Made by a program: the position numbers and the translations under genes. Below, in pieces: positions 17,670 to 26,552 of a stretch of DNA of 64,000 nucleotides (within the stretch, counting starts at the first letter, position 1; each line of letters begins with the position of its first letter). This DNA is from JAHRVQ01 sp963976815 (GTDB lineage: Bacteria; Pseudomonadota; Gammaproteobacteria; Pseudomonadales; Azotimanducaceae), in NCBI GenBank assembly GCA_963976815.1, contig CAXBLU010000001.1:434001-498000 (forward strand). The letters are read 5' to 3'. The notes beneath the pieces are model-generated. The model ran no database searches and was not told where the DNA came from. It was given only the letters and a program-made list of their open reading frames with translations.

Positions 17670-19099
17670 TTAATGACAAATTGCTTCTTCAGCGGGTGGA
17701 TGCATTTTGGGAAGACAGCATTATAGAAAGTCTCTCGGAATATATTGAGATCCCGAATAAATCGCCGAACTTTGACCGCAATTGGAAAGCCAATGGTCAC
17801 ATGGATCTAGCCATGCAACACGTGATGAACTGGGTCGATGGCCAGGCCATTGAACAGCTCAAAATGGAACTGCACGAACTCCCGGGTAAGACCCCCACGC
17901 TTTTACTTGAGTACCCAGCTTCTAGCGGCGATTCTGCCAATAGCCCTGCAGACGACACCGTGCTTATCTACGGCCATCTGGACAAACAACCGGAATTTAC
18001 CGGCTGGCATGAGGGCCTGGCTCCCTGGACAGCGGTCAGACGTGACGACAAACTCTACGGCCGAGGGGGCGGTGATGACGGTTACGCAATCTATTCCGCC
18101 GTCGCGATCATCAAAATGTTAATTGAGCAACGCCTGCCTCATCCTCGAATTGTGATTTTGATAGAGTCATCAGAAGAAAGCGGCAGCCCCGATTTGCCCC
18201 ACTATATGGATGCCCTTGATGATAAAATTGGAACGCCGTCGCTGGTTATTGCATTAGATTCAACCTGTGGAAACTACGACCAACTCTGGGTAACTACCTC
18301 GTTAAGGGGCATGTTGATTGGCGAGCTTAAAGTTCAGGTTCTTGAGCAAGGTGCGCACTCTGGAGCTGCCGGCGGTATTGTCGGTTCAAGCTTTCGACTA
18401 CTCAGGCAATTGTTATCTCGAATTGAGGATGAACACAGCGGCGCAATCTTACCTTCCTTTCTAAACGAGCAGATCCCGGACATCCGGCGCCGCGAAGCAG
18501 AAGCTGCAGGTGAAGTGCTCAGCGCCGACTTCAATACCATGTACACCTATGCCGGCGGTAGCGGACCAATTTCTAACGACCCGACAGAGCTAGTATTAAA
18601 CAATACCTGGCAGGCAACGTTAGAAGTCACAGGTATGGATGGTCTCCCGGACCTCGAGAATGCAGGAAATGTGCTTAGACCCTACACCACAGCCAAGTTT
18701 GCCCTCCGTCTACCCCCCACAACCGACGCAAAACTCGCTGAACAACAGCTCACGAACCTACTGACGGAAAACGCGCCCTATGGTGTAGAAGTCAGCTTCG
18801 ACAGTGGTGAACCTGCTCCTGGCTGGCATGCACCCATCACAGACCCAGCTCTAGAGGCAGCGTTACAGATGGCGTCAAATACTTATTTTGGCGCACCGGC
18901 GATCAACATGGGCTGCGGTGGCAGCATTCCATTTATGGAGTTTCTCGCCAAAAAGTTACCCCAGTCTCAGTTTGTCGTAACCGGGGTGCTAGGCCCCCAT
19001 TCTAATGCCCACGGTCCAAATGAGTTTTTGCATATTCCCACGGCAAAAAAAATTACCTGCGGTATGGCTAGCGTTATCTACGAATGGGGGCAGCGTTGA
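17666..19099 (+). CDS. M20 family metallopeptidase
   Basis: A 477-residue di-zinc peptidase. The metal-site motifs are in order: YGHLDKQPE (His and Asp ligands, near residue 103), GRGGGDDGY (bridging Asp, near 132), IESSEESGS (catalytic Glu pair, near 168), then a dimerisation lid domain, and GPHSNAHGPNEF near the C-terminus with the last His ligand. The family includes carboxypeptidases, dipeptidases and aminoacylases. The HLDKQPE variant fits the carnosinase-like dipeptidase branch. There is no signal peptide. It is translationally coupled to FxsA upstream and to the oxygenase downstream, which overlaps it by 16 bases. The substrate is unknown; small peptides are likely. Confidence 0.93.
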   Translation: MINDKLLLQRVDAFWEDSIIESLSEYIEIPNKSPNFDRNWKANGHMDLAMQHVMNWVDGQAIEQLKMELHELPGKTPTLLLEYPASSGDSANSPADDTVLIYGHLDKQPEFTGWHEGLAPWTAVRRDDKLYGRGGGDDGYAIYSAVAIIKMLIEQRLPHPRIVILIESSEESGSPDLPHYMDALDDKIGTPSLVIALDSTCGNYDQLWVTTSLRGMLIGELKVQVLEQGAHSGAAGGIVGSSFRLLRQLLSRIEDEHSGAILPSFLNEQIPDIRRREAEAAGEVLSADFNTMYTYAGGSGPISNDPTELVLNNTWQATLEVTGMDGLPDLENAGNVLRPYTTAKFALRLPPTTDAKLAEQQLTNLLTENAPYGVEVSFDSGEPAPGWHAPITDPALEAALQMASNTYFGAPAINMGCGGSIPFMEFLAKKLPQSQFVVTGVLGPHSNAHGPNEFLHIPTAKKITCGMASVIYEWGQR

Positions 19100-19992
19100 A
19101 ATCAGTAGACATCGACTTTTCCCGTCTGGATGAGACAAAAGAACTAGAACGGCTAAGGGCAGTTTGTGAGACCAGAGGTTTTTTTTCACTCTCCAACCAT
19201 GGCATTAGTCAGGATCTACAAAATCAGTTTATTCGTGTTACCAGTGACTTTTTCTCCCAGCCTACTGACGACAAGCTTAAGCTTGAGAGAACCGAGGCCA
19301 ACCCCTTTGGGTTCTACAATAAAGAGTTGACGAAGAACCGGTTAGACTGGAAGGAAGTTTTTGATATCAGTTTATCACCGTCAACCCCGACAAACTGGCC
19401 CGAAGACTCCGAATTTGTGCACGTCATGAGTGACTGGCATAAAGCCTGCCAACGGGTTGCAATGACCCTGCTTAAGGCGATCTTCAAAAGCCTCGGACTC
19501 ACACTTGATCCCAGCTTTTTTCAACCGGAACACACTAGCTTTCTCAGGCTTAACTACTACCCGATTTTTCCGTTAACCGAAGACAATCTAACGGAACCAC
19601 AATTTGGCGTGAGCCATCACACGGATGCTGGTGCATTAACGCTGCTACTTCAGGACCAGGTACCCGGCTTACAATTTTTTTCTGACGACCAATGGCACAC
19701 TGCACCGGCAGACCCAGACGTCCTGATGGTTAATCTGGGGGATATGCTTCAGGTCTGGAGCAACGATCAGTTTATTGCCCCGCTGCATCGGGTACTCGCC
19801 AGTCTCCATAGTGTTCGCTACAGCGCACCCTATTTCCTCAATCCCGCCTTCAACTGTGACTGCCTGCCACTTTTTGGCGAAACGCCTCATTATCGGGTCG
19901 TCAACTGGGGCGAGTTTCGCAATCAACGAGCCCTGGGGGACTACGCTGACTTCGGAGAAGAAATCCAAATTTCCCACTACCGATTGCCATAG
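19084..19992 (+). CDS. 2-oxoglutarate/Fe(II)-dependent oxygenase (isopenicillin N synthase family)
   Basis: A 302-residue double-stranded beta-helix dioxygenase. The N-terminal region SVDIDFSRLD...RGFFSLSNHGI is the DIOX_N domain. The iron site is H-x-D in SHHTDAGALTLLLQD with the distal His in APLHRVLAS. The 2-oxoglutarate-binding Arg-x-Ser is in HSVRYSAPYF. It oxidises a small molecule while converting 2-oxoglutarate to succinate. The start is either ATG 19084 or TTG 19096; the TTG would overlap the peptidase stop as TTGA. The context with the M20 peptidase suggests a peptide or amino-acid-derived substrate, by inference. Confidence 0.9.
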   Translation: MGAALKSVDIDFSRLDETKELERLRAVCETRGFFSLSNHGISQDLQNQFIRVTSDFFSQPTDDKLKLERTEANPFGFYNKELTKNRLDWKEVFDISLSPSTPTNWPEDSEFVHVMSDWHKACQRVAMTLLKAIFKSLGLTLDPSFFQPEHTSFLRLNYYPIFPLTEDNLTEPQFGVSHHTDAGALTLLLQDQVPGLQFFSDDQWHTAPADPDVLMVNLGDMLQVWSNDQFIAPLHRVLASLHSVRYSAPYFLNPAFNCDCLPLFGETPHYRVVNWGEFRNQRALGDYADFGEEIQISHYRLP

Positions 19993-20164
19993 CCCGCGAA
20001 TTCATTGACCTGCAGAGTGATAATAGAATTCAAAAATATCAATAAATCACCAAAATGAATTAACCCCCGGATTTTGTTGCGCCGCGCAAAAATTGTTAGC
20101 AGCTCATCCTCTACAGGCCATATATGACGCGGCCTTCCGAATTTTAGCCACCATTAAATGAAGG

Positions 20165-20193
20165 TTGACCTCCTTCTGGTCTGCCCATAGACT
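20165..20193 (+). promoter_or_regulatory. Possible promoter for the TonB-dependent receptor
   Basis: TTGACC (20165-20170) and TAGACT (20188-20193) are 17 bases apart in the 349-base gap before the receptor gene. The leader would be about 140 bases. The rest of the gap (19993-20341) shows no gene and no clear operator. AGAGG precedes the receptor ATG by eight bases. Confidence 0.4.
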
Positions 20194-20341
20194 GAACTTA
20201 AGCTTTGTGCAGGTGTCGCTTGTGAAGACATTGGCCCAGAGCTTGTAGTTAGGGGGCGTTCGTTGAAATGGATTAAGCATTTGCCAGAGGCATTTGAAAC
20301 ATTCATCTAGCGAGCAAATATGGAACTAAGAGGTATATTTC

Positions 20342-23272
20342 ATGTATCAATCAAAACTTGGGAAAGCCATGTGTCTGACAGCCTTGTCAGCCAGTTTGGC
20401 GATTATCCCAATGATCTCGGTGGCGGCCGAAGAAAAAGAACTAGAAGAAGTCGTCGTTACCGGTTCATTTATTAAAGGTACACCCGAGGATGCTGCACTT
20501 CCCGTTGATGTGATCACCAGAAACGATTTGGAAGATGTCGGTAGTCCTAGTGTAATGGAAATGGTGCGAAACCTGAGTGTTACCAACGGTAATATCGGGG
20601 AAACAAACCAGTTCGATACACGTGGCGGCCAGGGTAACGAAGGTGTTTCGACTGCCAACCTTCGCGGTTTGGGTTCGGCGCGAACACTTGTACTGCTCAA
20701 CGGTAAGCGACACGTTTCTACGGAGTCGATCGGCGTTGATATTAGTGCAATCCCATCTATGGCAATTGGCCGGGTTGAGATCTTGAAGGACGGCGCTGCC
20801 GCTCTTTACGGCTCAGACGCAATTGCTGGTGTGATGAACTTTATCACCCGTGACAATTTTGAAGGCCTGGAAATTCGTGGTTCACACCAGAATATTCAGG
20901 ACTCCGATGGCGATAACAGCATCGGCTTTATCTTTGGTCATCGAAGCGACAACATCCATTTTGCAATTTCAGCGGAATACGATGAACGCGACGAGCTAGG
21001 CATCAAGGAACGAAGCTGGGCATTGCGATCACAGCCAGAAAACCCACAGGGTGGTTGGTCTGGCATCGGTAATCCCGGTCGAATCCTGCCTACAATTGGT
21101 GGCACCATTATTGGTGCCGGTGGACCTGATCCCCAATGTGAACTACTTGGCGGTGCGATTGTTGGACCAGCTTGTCAGTTCCAGTTCACCTACTTCGACA
21201 ATTTGATCGAAGAACAGGAAACCACCAAAATTTTCGGTGAGTTGAATATCGACATTAACGACAGTCTGACTTTTCACGTTGAAGCGCTGTATGCCGACAT
21301 GGATATGCCTTCCTGGAAGACATCACCCGCCTACCCACCACAGTCGCTGTTTGGACCGGATCGCATTGTTGCTCCGACCCATCCTGGCTTGATCGATCTT
21401 AAGGCACAGAATCCTACGCTGTTCCCTGATATTGATTTGACTGCTGCTGGTTTCGGCGTCATTCCCGGTGCAGCCCAGGGCGCTTATACACTCACTCGTA
21501 TGAGTGGTGTCGCTGGAGCTCCAGGTGGCGTTTCAGGTCAAGGCTCAAGAGCAACGGAGACGACCCGGGTTGCCGGTGGTTTTGTTGGTGAGTTTAGCAA
21601 CGGTATTGGCTTTGATGTCAGTCTCTCCTGGTCTGAGCGAGATCGCGATACCATTGGTCCAGATATGTTTATCGAGCGGATGGCATTTGCACTCGATGGC
21701 TACGGTGGCCCAAATTGTGATCAAGTGACTGCAGTCGCAGCTGGCACCGCGGGAACGGGAGGATGTGAATACTACAACCCCTTCTCGAACGCGATTCAGC
21801 GCTCAGCCGTAACAGGTGCTCTCAATCCTCAATACAATCCAGCGGTTGCAAACTCTGCTGATTTGATTAATTGGATGACAGCTGAGGCTTCATCAAATGC
21901 AGTCAATACACTGACGGTATTCGAAGCCATTTTCAACGGCGAGACCTCCTGGGAACTAGACGGCGGTAACGTTGGCTGGGCAGCAGGTTTTCAGACCCGT
22001 GGTGAAGAATATGACTTCACCCTTGCGGACGTTTCCAACCGGGCGCTCAATCCGTGTCCTTTTGTTAACCCTGCTTCCGTCACACTTGGCCACACAACGT
22101 CTCTGACCTGTGATGCCAGTGGCGCCGGTCTTCTAGCTTTCCTTGCGGCGAGCGATGAAGAAAGTACAGACAGAACGATTTATGCAACATTTGCTGAATT
22201 TGCACTGCCTGTGTCCGACACCATTGATGTCCAGTTAGCCTTCCGCTACGAAGACTACGGTGATGATGATGGCGGCGATACCTTTGATCCAAAGCTTGCC
22301 GTCAGCTGGTCAGTTTCCGACGAGATCAAGTTTCGCGGTTCTATCTCTACAACGTTCCGCGGACCTCCTGGAAGCTTCTTAGGTGGTACTGGTACTTCTC
22401 TGCAGTTCCTGGCACCAGCCAGCGCGTTTAAAGCGGTAGATACCAGCGGTAACCCGAACCTGGAAGCGGAAACTGCAGTAGCAGCTAACTTTGGTGTTGT
22501 GTTAACAGCGGATAACTTTTACGGTTCGTTGGACTACTGGTCCTTTGACTTTAAAGACCCGTTCCAAACTGAAAGTGCTAGTCAGCTGATTGATGCTTAC
22601 ACAGCATTTGATTGTGCGGACGGCGGCGCTAACAGCGGAACTGGTGGCACCACCCTTAGTGCACAGTGTGCTGATTTACGACCACGCTTTACACCCAACG
22701 GCACAGCGCCAGGTGGTATTCAGCGAATCGCTCGTAACATCGTCAACGGTGCTGATCAGCAAACGAGCGGTCTGGACTTTAGTGCTCAGTACAGCTTTTT
22801 TGATGTTGCCAACGGTGACCTGACGGTCGGAACTGAAGGTACCTATGTATTCGAGTTCGAATCTAAAGACTTCACGTCTATTAATGGTACGCTTCTCGCT
22901 CCCGGCGGTGACTTTGCAGGTCAGCTAAACGATACAAATCCCACCCTGCCAAAGCCTAAGCTACAAGCTCAAGTTTTTGCCAAGTGGGGCAATGAGCAAC
23001 ATCGTTTGAACTACGCCATGCGTTATGTCAGCTCCTATGAGGATTCCGCACCAGCAATTCCTGCATTATCCGATATAGAACGCCATATGACTCATGACAT
23101 TCACTACATCAACAACATGCTGCAAGACTGGACGTTCTCACTGTCTGTCATCAACGTGGCGGATGAAGATCCACCCCTTGCTTCTACAGACTTGAGCTAC
23201 GATGGCTATACCCACAACCCATTTGGTCGCATGATCAAGCTGGGTGTTGTGTATACACCTGACTGGTTCTAA
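20342..23272 (+). CDS. TonB-dependent outer-membrane receptor
   Basis: A 976-residue receptor with a signal peptide (about residues 1-29, ending SVAA before EEKE) and a TonB-box-like EEVVVTGS segment. The plug domain includes LPVDVITRNDLED, GLGSARTLVLLNGKR and VEILKDGAAALYGSDAIAGVMNFITR. A long 22-strand-type barrel follows, ending in GRMIKLGVVYTPDWF with the usual terminal aromatic residue. Such receptors import siderophores, vitamin B12, glycans or other large nutrients using the TonB-ExbBD system; the ligand is not evident. It has inserted loops rich in Gly, Asn and Cys. It is a single-gene unit ended by a strong terminator. Confidence 0.95.
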   Translation: MYQSKLGKAMCLTALSASLAIIPMISVAAEEKELEEVVVTGSFIKGTPEDAALPVDVITRNDLEDVGSPSVMEMVRNLSVTNGNIGETNQFDTRGGQGNEGVSTANLRGLGSARTLVLLNGKRHVSTESIGVDISAIPSMAIGRVEILKDGAAALYGSDAIAGVMNFITRDNFEGLEIRGSHQNIQDSDGDNSIGFIFGHRSDNIHFAISAEYDERDELGIKERSWALRSQPENPQGGWSGIGNPGRILPTIGGTIIGAGGPDPQCELLGGAIVGPACQFQFTYFDNLIEEQETTKIFGELNIDINDSLTFHVEALYADMDMPSWKTSPAYPPQSLFGPDRIVAPTHPGLIDLKAQNPTLFPDIDLTAAGFGVIPGAAQGAYTLTRMSGVAGAPGGVSGQGSRATETTRVAGGFVGEFSNGIGFDVSLSWSERDRDTIGPDMFIERMAFALDGYGGPNCDQVTAVAAGTAGTGGCEYYNPFSNAIQRSAVTGALNPQYNPAVANSADLINWMTAEASSNAVNTLTVFEAIFNGETSWELDGGNVGWAAGFQTRGEEYDFTLADVSNRALNPCPFVNPASVTLGHTTSLTCDASGAGLLAFLAASDEESTDRTIYATFAEFALPVSDTIDVQLAFRYEDYGDDDGGDTFDPKLAVSWSVSDEIKFRGSISTTFRGPPGSFLGGTGTSLQFLAPASAFKAVDTSGNPNLEAETAVAANFGVVLTADNFYGSLDYWSFDFKDPFQTESASQLIDAYTAFDCADGGANSGTGGTTLSAQCADLRPRFTPNGTAPGGIQRIARNIVNGADQQTSGLDFSAQYSFFDVANGDLTVGTEGTYVFEFESKDFTSINGTLLAPGGDFAGQLNDTNPTLPKPKLQAQVFAKWGNEQHRLNYAMRYVSSYEDSAPAIPALSDIERHMTHDIHYINNMLQDWTFSLSVINVADEDPPLASTDLSYDGYTHNPFGRMIKLGVVYTPDWF

Positions 23273-23280
23273 AAGCTGTT

Positions 23281-23325
23281 GTTGAAACTTAGTTGAAACT
23301 TAAGTTCAAACTTAGTTGAAATAAC
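23281..23325. repeat. 11-12 bp tandem repeat after the receptor gene
   Basis: GTTGAAACTTA occurs at 23281-23291 and 23292-23302. A variant AGTTCAAACTTA (23303-23314) and a partial GTTGAAATAAC follow. It is non-coding, between the stop codon and the terminator. Confidence 0.75.
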
Positions 23326-23338
23326 GAAGTAACAAGAA

Positions 23339-23368
23339 AGCCAGCCCCAAAAGGGCTGGCTTTTTTTT
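23339..23368 (+). terminator. Rho-independent terminator of the TonB receptor gene
   Basis: A perfect nine-base stem AGCCAGCCC (23339-23347) and GGGCTGGCT (23353-23361) with a CAAAA loop is followed by an eight-T run. It sits nine bases before the stop of the convergent acyl-CoA dehydrogenase gene. Confidence 0.93.
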
Positions 23369-23377
23369 GGTCTAAAT

Positions 23378-24556
23378 TCAGAGCGCCAACACTGCTTTGG
23401 CAATGATGTTCCGTTGCACCTCAGTCGCACCGCCGGCAATCGTATAGCCTCGATGGTGATACATCTGGCTCACTATCATGTCTTCAAAATCCTCTCCGAC
23501 CGGCTCCTCGCCTCGAAGCACGGAGTCCAGTGGGACACCGTAGTAGCCGATGACCTCATACATCAACCGATCCATGGTTTGCACCAGTTGGCTCCCGCCT
23601 AGTTTTAACATCGAGGGCTCAGCACCCACCGTCTCCCCCCGATCAAATTTTGCGAGTAATCGTCTTGCGGTCGCATCCAGAGCATCTAATTGAATTTCAG
23701 CAAGGCAGATCTTTTTCTGCATGTCCTCTCCCAGATCAATCCCCCTCGCCATCTCGGCCCGGGTCATGGCAAAGATTTTGTTCAGAAGGCGACGATTTTC
23801 AGCTACCCGGGACACCAGCAAGCGCTCATTTCCGAGCAAATTCTTGGCCACGGTCCAGCCCTGATTCTCCGCCCCGAGTCGATTGGCCTTAGGCACACGA
23901 ACCCCATCAAAAAAGACCTGATTCCAAAGCCGCCTGCCGTTAAATGCCATCAGTGGCTCAACGGTCAAACCCGGGTCATCCATATCAATCAAGAGAAAAC
24001 TAATTCCCGCCTGGGGTTTCGCTGCAGGGTCTGTCCGGACCAGCGCAAATATGTGATCGGCTTGTTCTGCCGCTGAGGTCCATATCTTCGATCCAGTGAC
24101 AAGGTAGTCGTCTCCATTGGTAACCGCTGAAGTCCTTAGACTCGCCAGGTCAGACCCCGCTCCTGGCTCGGAATAACCCTGGCACCAGGACATATCCGCG
24201 TTCAGAATCTTCGGCAGATACAGCGCTTTCTGGGCATCGGTGCCATATTTAATAATCGCAGGTCCCACCATACTAAAACCAAATCCCTGTAGATCAGGTG
24301 CATGGACACGCCGCAGCTCAATATCAAAAAGATGCCGACGGAGCATAGACCACCCGGTGCCACCGACTTCCACAGGCCAGTTAGGCGCTGCCCAGCCTTT
24401 TTGATTGAGGATTTTAGTCCAGCTATCCTGCTCAGATTTGTCGATGGGATAGCCAAGTCGAACTTTTCGGGCCAGACCAGGGTCAAGCTTAGAATTTAGA
24501 AATTCCCTGACCTCAGCAAGAAAATGTGTGTCTTCCGGGGATAATTGCCATTGCAT
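23378..24556 (-). CDS. Acyl-CoA dehydrogenase
   Basis: A 392-residue flavoprotein of the acyl-CoA dehydrogenase family. The signature QGYSEPGAGSDLASLRT (near residue 125) contacts FAD and substrate. KIWTSAAEQADHIFALVRT follows, and the C-terminus has GGATEVQRNIIAKAVL. It would desaturate an acyl-CoA thioester and pass electrons to ETF. Length and motifs fit the branch found in steroid, terpenoid and long-chain catabolism gene sets, but the substrate is not determined. It is a single gene, convergent with the TonB receptor. The 199 bases upstream (24557-24755), shared with the divergent ABC operon, show no strong promoter by eye. Confidence 0.93.
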   Translation of the reverse strand: MQWQLSPEDTHFLAEVREFLNSKLDPGLARKVRLGYPIDKSEQDSWTKILNQKGWAAPNWPVEVGGTGWSMLRRHLFDIELRRVHAPDLQGFGFSMVGPAIIKYGTDAQKALYLPKILNADMSWCQGYSEPGAGSDLASLRTSAVTNGDDYLVTGSKIWTSAAEQADHIFALVRTDPAAKPQAGISFLLIDMDDPGLTVEPLMAFNGRRLWNQVFFDGVRVPKANRLGAENQGWTVAKNLLGNERLLVSRVAENRRLLNKIFAMTRAEMARGIDLGEDMQKKICLAEIQLDALDATARRLLAKFDRGETVGAEPSMLKLGGSQLVQTMDRLMYEVIGYYGVPLDSVLRGEEPVGEDFEDMIVSQMYHHRGYTIAGGATEVQRNIIAKAVLAL

Positions 24557-24755
24557 AGAAACTACCTTTTTGACGGACCTAACGATGATTTGATTCTACC
24601 CTACCCAGCTGTCCTGCTCCGATTGAAATAGCGTGTCCGCATGGGTACTATGTTTGACCTTGCGTTAATGCTTCTCGCTGCCGGCTACCACCCGCTTTTG
24701 GCAGACCATTCGTGCATTAATCGTTACATCACTAATTGTTTCCAGTGAACCGTAC

Positions 24756-26552
24756 ATGAAAGTATTGTTAAGACTGCTGCCCTACATTAAGGCAAACGTG
24801 TGGGCGTTTACGTTTGGCATGATTGGCTTGCTCGTCGCCCGCGTGTTCGAAGCAATGATTCCAATGTTTCTCAAACAGGGCATCGATCGAATCACCGTCG
24901 GCCAAAACGGTATGGCAGCTGGAAACATTAATTTCGAATCTGCTCTAGACACCCTGACCTACCCTGCTCTGGCAATTGTTGCCTGTGTCATCGCACAGAT
25001 TATTGTGACTATTTTTAGTCGAATTCTGATTCGCCGTATTGGCATGTATGCCGCTTTTGATTTACGCAACCGGGTGTATGACCACCTACAAAAACAAGGG
25101 CCCAATTTTTTCGCAATCTATAGTATCGGCGATTTAATGGCCCGGGCGATCAATGACATTTCTCTGGTTCGGCAGGTCATCGCTGGTACTACCCGGATGA
25201 CCAGCGTCCTGATCTTTACCGCGACCGTCGGGCTTATTTTCATGTTTTCGTTATCCTTCAAACTCGCACTCGCCGTTATCCTGCCGCTACCGCTTATCAC
25301 CTACGCCGCCTACTACTTTTCAAAACGAATTTACGCCCAGTCCTATCGTGTTCAGGAAGGTTTTTCTGACCTCTCGACGTTTGTTCAGGAGAATTTAAAC
25401 GGCATCCGGACCGTACAGGCGATGGCCCAGGAAGATGAAGAAATCAGCCGCTTTGAGAACGTCAATCAAGACTTCGCAGACCACAACCAGGCGCTGTTTG
25501 AAACAACCTCGTTCCTGAGCGCGCTAATGCCCACCATGGCCGCGATGTCGACCATCATCATTATTGGTTACGGCGGGCACATGGTGAACGAGGGAGACAT
25601 TACCCTCGGTACCTTCGCCGCCTTTTTCTCGTATCTTGCCCTCCTGCTGTGGCCCGTCCGAGAAGCCGGTTCACTGGTCACCCAATGGCAGCGAGGCGCC
25701 TCCGGTACCGCGCGGCTGTTCGAGATACTCGATCATGAACCCGAGATCGTCGACAGGAATGAACATGACTTCCCAGCTCTGACGGGTCGAATACGGGTAG
25801 AAAACTTACATTATCAATACGAGAATAAAGACCACTACGCCCTCGAAGATATCAATTTTGACGTCGCAAGCGGTGAAACCATCGCGTTGATTGGTCGGGT
25901 CGGTTCAGGAAAATCGACGCTCCTGCGTTTGTTTGTGCGGCTGTTGGAACCAACTCGTGGCAATATTTATCTGGATGACCACCCTATCTCAGAATTTCCA
26001 TTGGCCCAGCTCCGGGAGCAGGTTTGCCTTGTACTGCAGGATCCGTTCTTGTTTGCTGACAGCCTCGGGGACAACATTGCCTATGACAATCCCGAGCGAG
26101 ATAACAGTGACATCTGGCGCTCTGCTGAGGCAGCAGCCCTACGAGAAACCATCGAAAATTTCCCTGAAGGACTCGAAACGATTCTTGGAGAAAGAGGTGT
26201 GACCTTATCCGGCGGCCAAAAACAGCGGACCGCACTTGCAAGAGGCTTGATTCGGATGAGTCCGCTCCTCATTTTGGATGATTGCTTCTCCGCTGTGGAT
26301 ACCGAAACCGAAGAACATATCCTGACGGGGTTAAAGCGCGTTCGACAAAATTTAACAACCATGCTCGTTTCGAACCGTGTTTCCACAGCCAGGCACGCTG
26401 ACCGGATCATTGTTCTAGAAGAAGGTCAGATTATAGAAATGGGTACCCACTTTGAACTCCTGGAAACCGACGGTTTTTATGCTGAGTTGGAGCGTGCCCA
26501 GAGCCACAATAGTCGTCTGGTGGAAGATTTGGAGGTGCCGGATGAACAGTAA
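24756..26552 (+). CDS. ABC exporter half-transporter, degenerate-site subunit (MdlA-like)
   Basis: A 598-residue half-transporter with six helices (about residues 1-320) and a nucleotide-binding domain. Walker A is GRVGSGKST (380-388) and the signature LSGGQ (484-488) is canonical. Two catalytic positions deviate: the residue after the Walker B Asp is Asp509 instead of Glu, and the H-loop His is Asn540 (VSNRVST). This subunit's own ATP site should therefore bind but barely hydrolyse ATP. It pairs with the next gene, whose ATG lies inside this gene's end with GGAGG just upstream. This MdlA/MdlB or TM287/288 arrangement is typical of lipid or drug exporters. Substrate unknown. Confidence 0.93.
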   Translation: MKVLLRLLPYIKANVWAFTFGMIGLLVARVFEAMIPMFLKQGIDRITVGQNGMAAGNINFESALDTLTYPALAIVACVIAQIIVTIFSRILIRRIGMYAAFDLRNRVYDHLQKQGPNFFAIYSIGDLMARAINDISLVRQVIAGTTRMTSVLIFTATVGLIFMFSLSFKLALAVILPLPLITYAAYYFSKRIYAQSYRVQEGFSDLSTFVQENLNGIRTVQAMAQEDEEISRFENVNQDFADHNQALFETTSFLSALMPTMAAMSTIIIIGYGGHMVNEGDITLGTFAAFFSYLALLLWPVREAGSLVTQWQRGASGTARLFEILDHEPEIVDRNEHDFPALTGRIRVENLHYQYENKDHYALEDINFDVASGETIALIGRVGSGKSTLLRLFVRLLEPTRGNIYLDDHPISEFPLAQLREQVCLVLQDPFLFADSLGDNIAYDNPERDNSDIWRSAEAAALRETIENFPEGLETILGERGVTLSGGQKQRTALARGLIRMSPLLILDDCFSAVDTETEEHILTGLKRVRQNLTTMLVSNRVSTARHADRIIVLEEGQIIEMGTHFELLETDGFYAELERAQSHNSRLVEDLEVPDEQ